From Acidobacteriota bacterium (lineage in GTDB: Bacteria > Acidobacteriota > Vicinamibacteria > Vicinamibacterales > CAVVIG01), in NCBI GenBank assembly GCA_003222395.1, contig QHWB01000036.1, positions 62,001 to 126,000 on the forward strand: a stretch of DNA of 64,000 nucleotides. The letters run 5' to 3'. Position 1 is the stretch's first letter; each line of letters starts with the position of its first letter. The translations under genes and the position numbers were made by a program. Shown one piece after another: positions 61,787-64,000 of this stretch. The notes under the pieces were generated by a model, which did no database searches, was not told the origin of the DNA, and worked only from the letters and a program-made list of their open reading frames with translations.

Positions 61787-61817
61787 TGCGCCTCCCGCGC
61801 TTCGCGCGATAGGCGCA
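61787..61817. other. Hairpin directly upstream of the permease ribosome-binding site
   Basis: TGCGCCT and AGGCGCA enclose an inner GCGC/GCGC pair with a TTC loop, ending 3 nt before the AAAGGA that precedes the ATG at 61828. It may influence permease translation. Confidence 0.4.
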
Positions 61818-61827
61818 CAAAGGACCG

Positions 61828-63174
61828 ATGCAGACGACCGAATCGCCGTCTGAACGGCTACCGCGCACGCTCGGGCTCTGGAGCAGCGTCGCGCTGGTCG
61901 TCGGCATCACAATCGGGTCGGGAATCTTCCGATCGCCGGCCGGCATCGCGCAGAAGGTCCCGAGTCCGCTGCTGATGCTCGGCCTCTGGCTGCTCGGGGG
62001 CGGAATTACCTTGTGCGGCGCGTTGTCGGTGGCGGAGCTGGCGGCCGCGCTGCCCGAGACCGGCGGCTTTTACGCCTACCTGCGCGAAGGCTGGGGACGG
62101 CTGGCCGCGTTTCTCTTCGGATGGTCGGAGCTCGTCCTGATCCGCGCTTCCGCCCTCGGCGGCATCGCCGCGGTCTTCGGCGAATACCTCCTTCGAAGCT
62201 TCGGCATCGACCCGATCGAGCACTCGATTGCGTCACGCGCGCTGTCGGCGGGCGCCATCGCCTTTGCCGCCGCCGTCAACATTCGCGGCGCGACTGTGGG
62301 CGCTCTCATCGTCGGGATCGCGACCTGGATGAAGTTCAGCGCTCTCGCGCTCCTCGTCCTCGCGGCGATGCTGCTGGGGTCGGGCCACGGCGCGAGCGCC
62401 GCCCATCTGACGGCGTCGACCGGGGCGCCGGTCGCGCTGAGCGCGATGGGGCTCGCGCTCGTGAGCATCCTCTGGGCGTACGACGGCTGGGGCGATCTGT
62501 CGTTCGCGGCCGGCGAGGTGAAGGATCCGCAGCGCAATCTGCCGCGGGCAATTATCGTCGGCACGCTCGCCATCATCGTCATTTACCTGTTGACCAACGT
62601 CGCCTACTTGTATGTCAGCCCGATCGACGCCGTCGCTCGCTCGCCGCTCGTCGCCGCCGACACGATGATGACGCTCTTCGGCCGCGCCGGCGTGGCGCTG
62701 GTCTCGATTTTCGTGATGATCTCGTCGTTCAGCTCACTCAATGGGAGCATGCTGGCCTCGCCGCGCGTCTTCTTCGCGATGGCCGACGATGGGCTGTTGT
62801 TCCCGGTCATCGCGAAGGTGCATCCGAGGTATCGGACTCCATACGTAGCCATCCTGCTCGCCGCGCTCCTCGGCATGGCGCTCGTGATGAGCCGCAGCTT
62901 CGAGCGGCTCACCGACACGTTCGTCCTCGCGATCTGGCCCTTCTACGCGCTCGGCGTCGCGGCGATCTACCGGCTGCGGCGGCAGCAGCCGGCCCTGCCG
63001 CGTCCGTATCGCGTCATCGGTTATCCGGTCGTGCCGGCGCTGTTCATCGTTGCGGTCGCCGCGTTCGTCGTGAACTCGCTCGTCAACGACACGACGAACA
63101 GCGTGATTACGTTTGTCGTCATCCTCGCCGGCATTCCGGTATACGCCGTTGCCTTCGCGCGCAACCGCGCGTAA
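61828..63174 (+). CDS. APC-family amino acid permease
   Basis: A 448-aa transporter with twelve predicted membrane segments. The first helix holds GITIGSGIFRSPAGI, the substrate/ion-binding GSGIF motif of APC transporters. SPRVFFAMADDGLLFP near residue 310 matches the conserved re-entrant segment of the LAT/APA-type branch. The ATG has AAAGGA 5 nt upstream. The substrate is probably an amino acid; which one is unclear. Confidence 0.92.
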   Translation: MQTTESPSERLPRTLGLWSSVALVVGITIGSGIFRSPAGIAQKVPSPLLMLGLWLLGGGITLCGALSVAELAAALPETGGFYAYLREGWGRLAAFLFGWSELVLIRASALGGIAAVFGEYLLRSFGIDPIEHSIASRALSAGAIAFAAAVNIRGATVGALIVGIATWMKFSALALLVLAAMLLGSGHGASAAHLTASTGAPVALSAMGLALVSILWAYDGWGDLSFAAGEVKDPQRNLPRAIIVGTLAIIVIYLLTNVAYLYVSPIDAVARSPLVAADTMMTLFGRAGVALVSIFVMISSFSSLNGSMLASPRVFFAMADDGLLFPVIAKVHPRYRTPYVAILLAALLGMALVMSRSFERLTDTFVLAIWPFYALGVAAIYRLRRQQPALPRPYRVIGYPVVPALFIVAVAAFVVNSLVNDTTNSVITFVVILAGIPVYAVAFARNRA

Positions 63175-63192
63175 CTTTTCGCGTTTTTTTTC

Positions 63193-63220
63193 TTGACCGA
63201 CCGCGAAGTACTGCTACTCT
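63193..63220 (+). promoter_or_regulatory. Candidate sigma-70-type promoter
   Basis: TTGACC (63193-63198) and TACTCT (63215-63220) are separated by 16 nt in a T-rich stretch that is unlike the GC-rich surroundings. It points at the possible small ORF at 63261, which also has a purine-rich AAAGGGGG upstream. Confidence 0.4.
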
Positions 63221-63260
63221 TTTTTTGTGAGTGATTCTTTTTCAAAGGGGGTCGGTGAAG

Positions 63261-63515
63261 ATGGATGTAGGTGAGCCGCGCGTGCGGCGCAGAGGTTTCT
63301 TCCTTCACTCAGTCGATACGGGCGACTCGGACACCGGCGAGCATGAGAATCCCGAGGGATTTGGCGGTCGCGTCCGGGTTTCCAGGCCCTCCGTTCCCCG
63401 TCAGATGGCCGGCGGCGGCCGATCCCACAGCCAGGCGCGCCACGAAGAGTCGCAACCCGAGATCAGATCAGGGAGCGTGACTGGCAGCCGTCAACGGTCA
63501 CACTTGCCCCGCTGA
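63261..63515 (+). other. Doubtful 84-aa ORF, possibly a gene fragment
   Basis: An ATG after AAAGGGGGTCGGTGAAG opens 84 codons (MDVGEPRVRRRGFFLHSVD at the N-terminus), but the protein has no recognisable motif, is rich in Arg/Gly/Ser and runs 50 bp into the convergent SDR gene. The promoter and ribosome-binding site look real; the reading frame does not. It may be the 5' end of a decayed gene. Nothing else is seen in 63175-63462. Confidence 0.25.
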
Positions 63516-64000
63516 TCCAGCTCGCGCGCGGCGATACGAGGAACGCGACGACCGCCCCGACCTCCTCGGGGCGGCCGAAGCGCCCGAAGGGAATCTCCCG
63601 GCGGACGAACTCCTCCATTGCGGCCGGGTCTTCCTGGACGCGCCGATCCCACGACCCACCCGGAAAACGAATCGATCCCGGCGCCACGCTGTTCACGCGG
63701 ATGTTGTCTTTGGCGAGCTGCTGGGCCATCGACTTCGCGAGGCTGATTTCGGCCGCTTTGACGGCGTTGTAGGTCATGCGTCCCCCCGACTCGCGTCCCC
63801 AGATCGACGCGATCATCACGATGGCGCCGCCGCCGCGCCGGCGCAGGTGCGGCACCGCCATCCGTGACGCGCGGACGGCCGGAAACAGCGTCTGATCGAA
63901 CGCCTCGAACCACTCTTCGTCGGTGGTGGCGACGATATCGCCGCCGCGGCCGAGCCCCACGTTGTTCACGAGGATGTCGAGGCCACCGAACGTGTCAACG
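63463..64000 (-). CDS. Short-chain dehydrogenase/reductase, 5' end outside the window
   Basis: The C-terminal 179 residues of an SDR, with the frame running off the right edge. Seen: LDILVNNVGLG (NNxG), IVMIASIWG with catalytic Ser, and YNAVKAAE (YxxxK). RVNSVAPGSI and the C-terminal SGASVTVDG are typical of classical SDRs. The Rossmann TGxxxGxG motif must lie beyond 64000. It is convergent with the doubtful ORF. Confidence 0.88.
   Translation of the reverse strand, partial: VDTFGGLDILVNNVGLGRGGDIVATTDEEWFEAFDQTLFPAVRASRMAVPHLRRRGGGAIVMIASIWGRESGGRMTYNAVKAAEISLAKSMAQQLAKDNIRVNSVAPGSIRFPGGSWDRRVQEDPAAMEEFVRREIPFGRFGRPEEVGAVVAFLVSPRASWISGASVTVDGCQSRSLI

Noticed and set aside
1-64000. Insertion sequences, integrases or phage genes
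   Set aside because: No transposase, integrase or phage structural motif was recognised in any frame; the repeats present are non-coding palindromes or tandem arrays.

Overview
The window is 64 kb of GC-rich (about two thirds G+C by eye), densely coded bacterial chromosome. Gene content (Wza/Wzc plus Wzm/Wzt polysaccharide genes, a tig-clpP-clpX-lon-engB-rho block, a Tricorn-type S41 protease, a DUF6249-like membrane protein) and the many dispersed palindromic and heptamer repeats suggest an Acidobacteriota-like organism, perhaps Vicinamibacteria. That placement is an inference from gene content, not from a marker tree.

Layout. (1) 10-3682: tyrosine autokinase (Wzc type) and an O-antigen ligase/polymerase-like protein, plus strand. 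(2) 3759-9606: genes with the parts of a lasso-peptide-like RiPP pathway inside the polysaccharide locus. These are a B2 transglutaminase-like protease, an HPr-kinase-like protein, a 153-aa protein carrying a lasso-type leader motif, and an asparagine-synthetase-like cyclase without the glutaminase Cys on the plus strand. A PqqD-like B1 protein, a 2OG-Fe(II) oxygenase and a nucleotidyltransferase follow on the minus strand. No dedicated peptide exporter is seen. (3) 9609-34841, minus strand: a very long polysaccharide operon with a polyprenyl-type reductase, four methyltransferases, an initiating sugar transferase, about a dozen glycosyltransferases, a second O-antigen ligase, the Wzm/Wzt exporter, the Wza export protein and, first in the operon, a sigma-54-activator-like regulator that has lost its ATPase motifs. 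Most junctions are ATGA, GTGA or TGATG overlaps, so translation is probably coupled.

(4) 35083-37010: a membrane protein and an ECF sigma factor transcribed divergently from a strikingly symmetric promoter pair, followed by an anti-sigma-like zinc-finger protein downstream of an 88-bp tandem repeat. (5) 37078-38385: D12-class adenine methylase, a small zinc-ribbon ORF and tRNA-Leu(UAG). (6) 38477-47784: trigger factor, ClpP, ClpX, Lon, EngB, Rho and a GT-C membrane glycosyltransferase. (7) 47982-54311: AIM24-family protein, Tricorn-like protease, a truncated aldo/keto reductase remnant abutting a GT-C-like membrane protein, and ribosomal protein L31. (8) 54383-58323: an exonuclease/helicase pair resembling MrfB/MrfA (mitomycin-type DNA repair). 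(9) 58428-64000: two SDR enzymes, a zinc alcohol dehydrogenase, an SRPBCC protein and an APC-family permease.

Several repeat families cross the window: a two-armed palindromic element (arms around GGCTGAAAGCC and GCCTTTCAGGC), heptamer arrays forming long inverted repeats, an 88-bp tandem repeat, a TTCGACGAGCTCAGGGT-type palindrome and a roughly 55-bp dispersed sequence. Some lie in frame inside conserved genes (a glycosyltransferase, the MrfA-like helicase, the MrfB-like nuclease, Rho).
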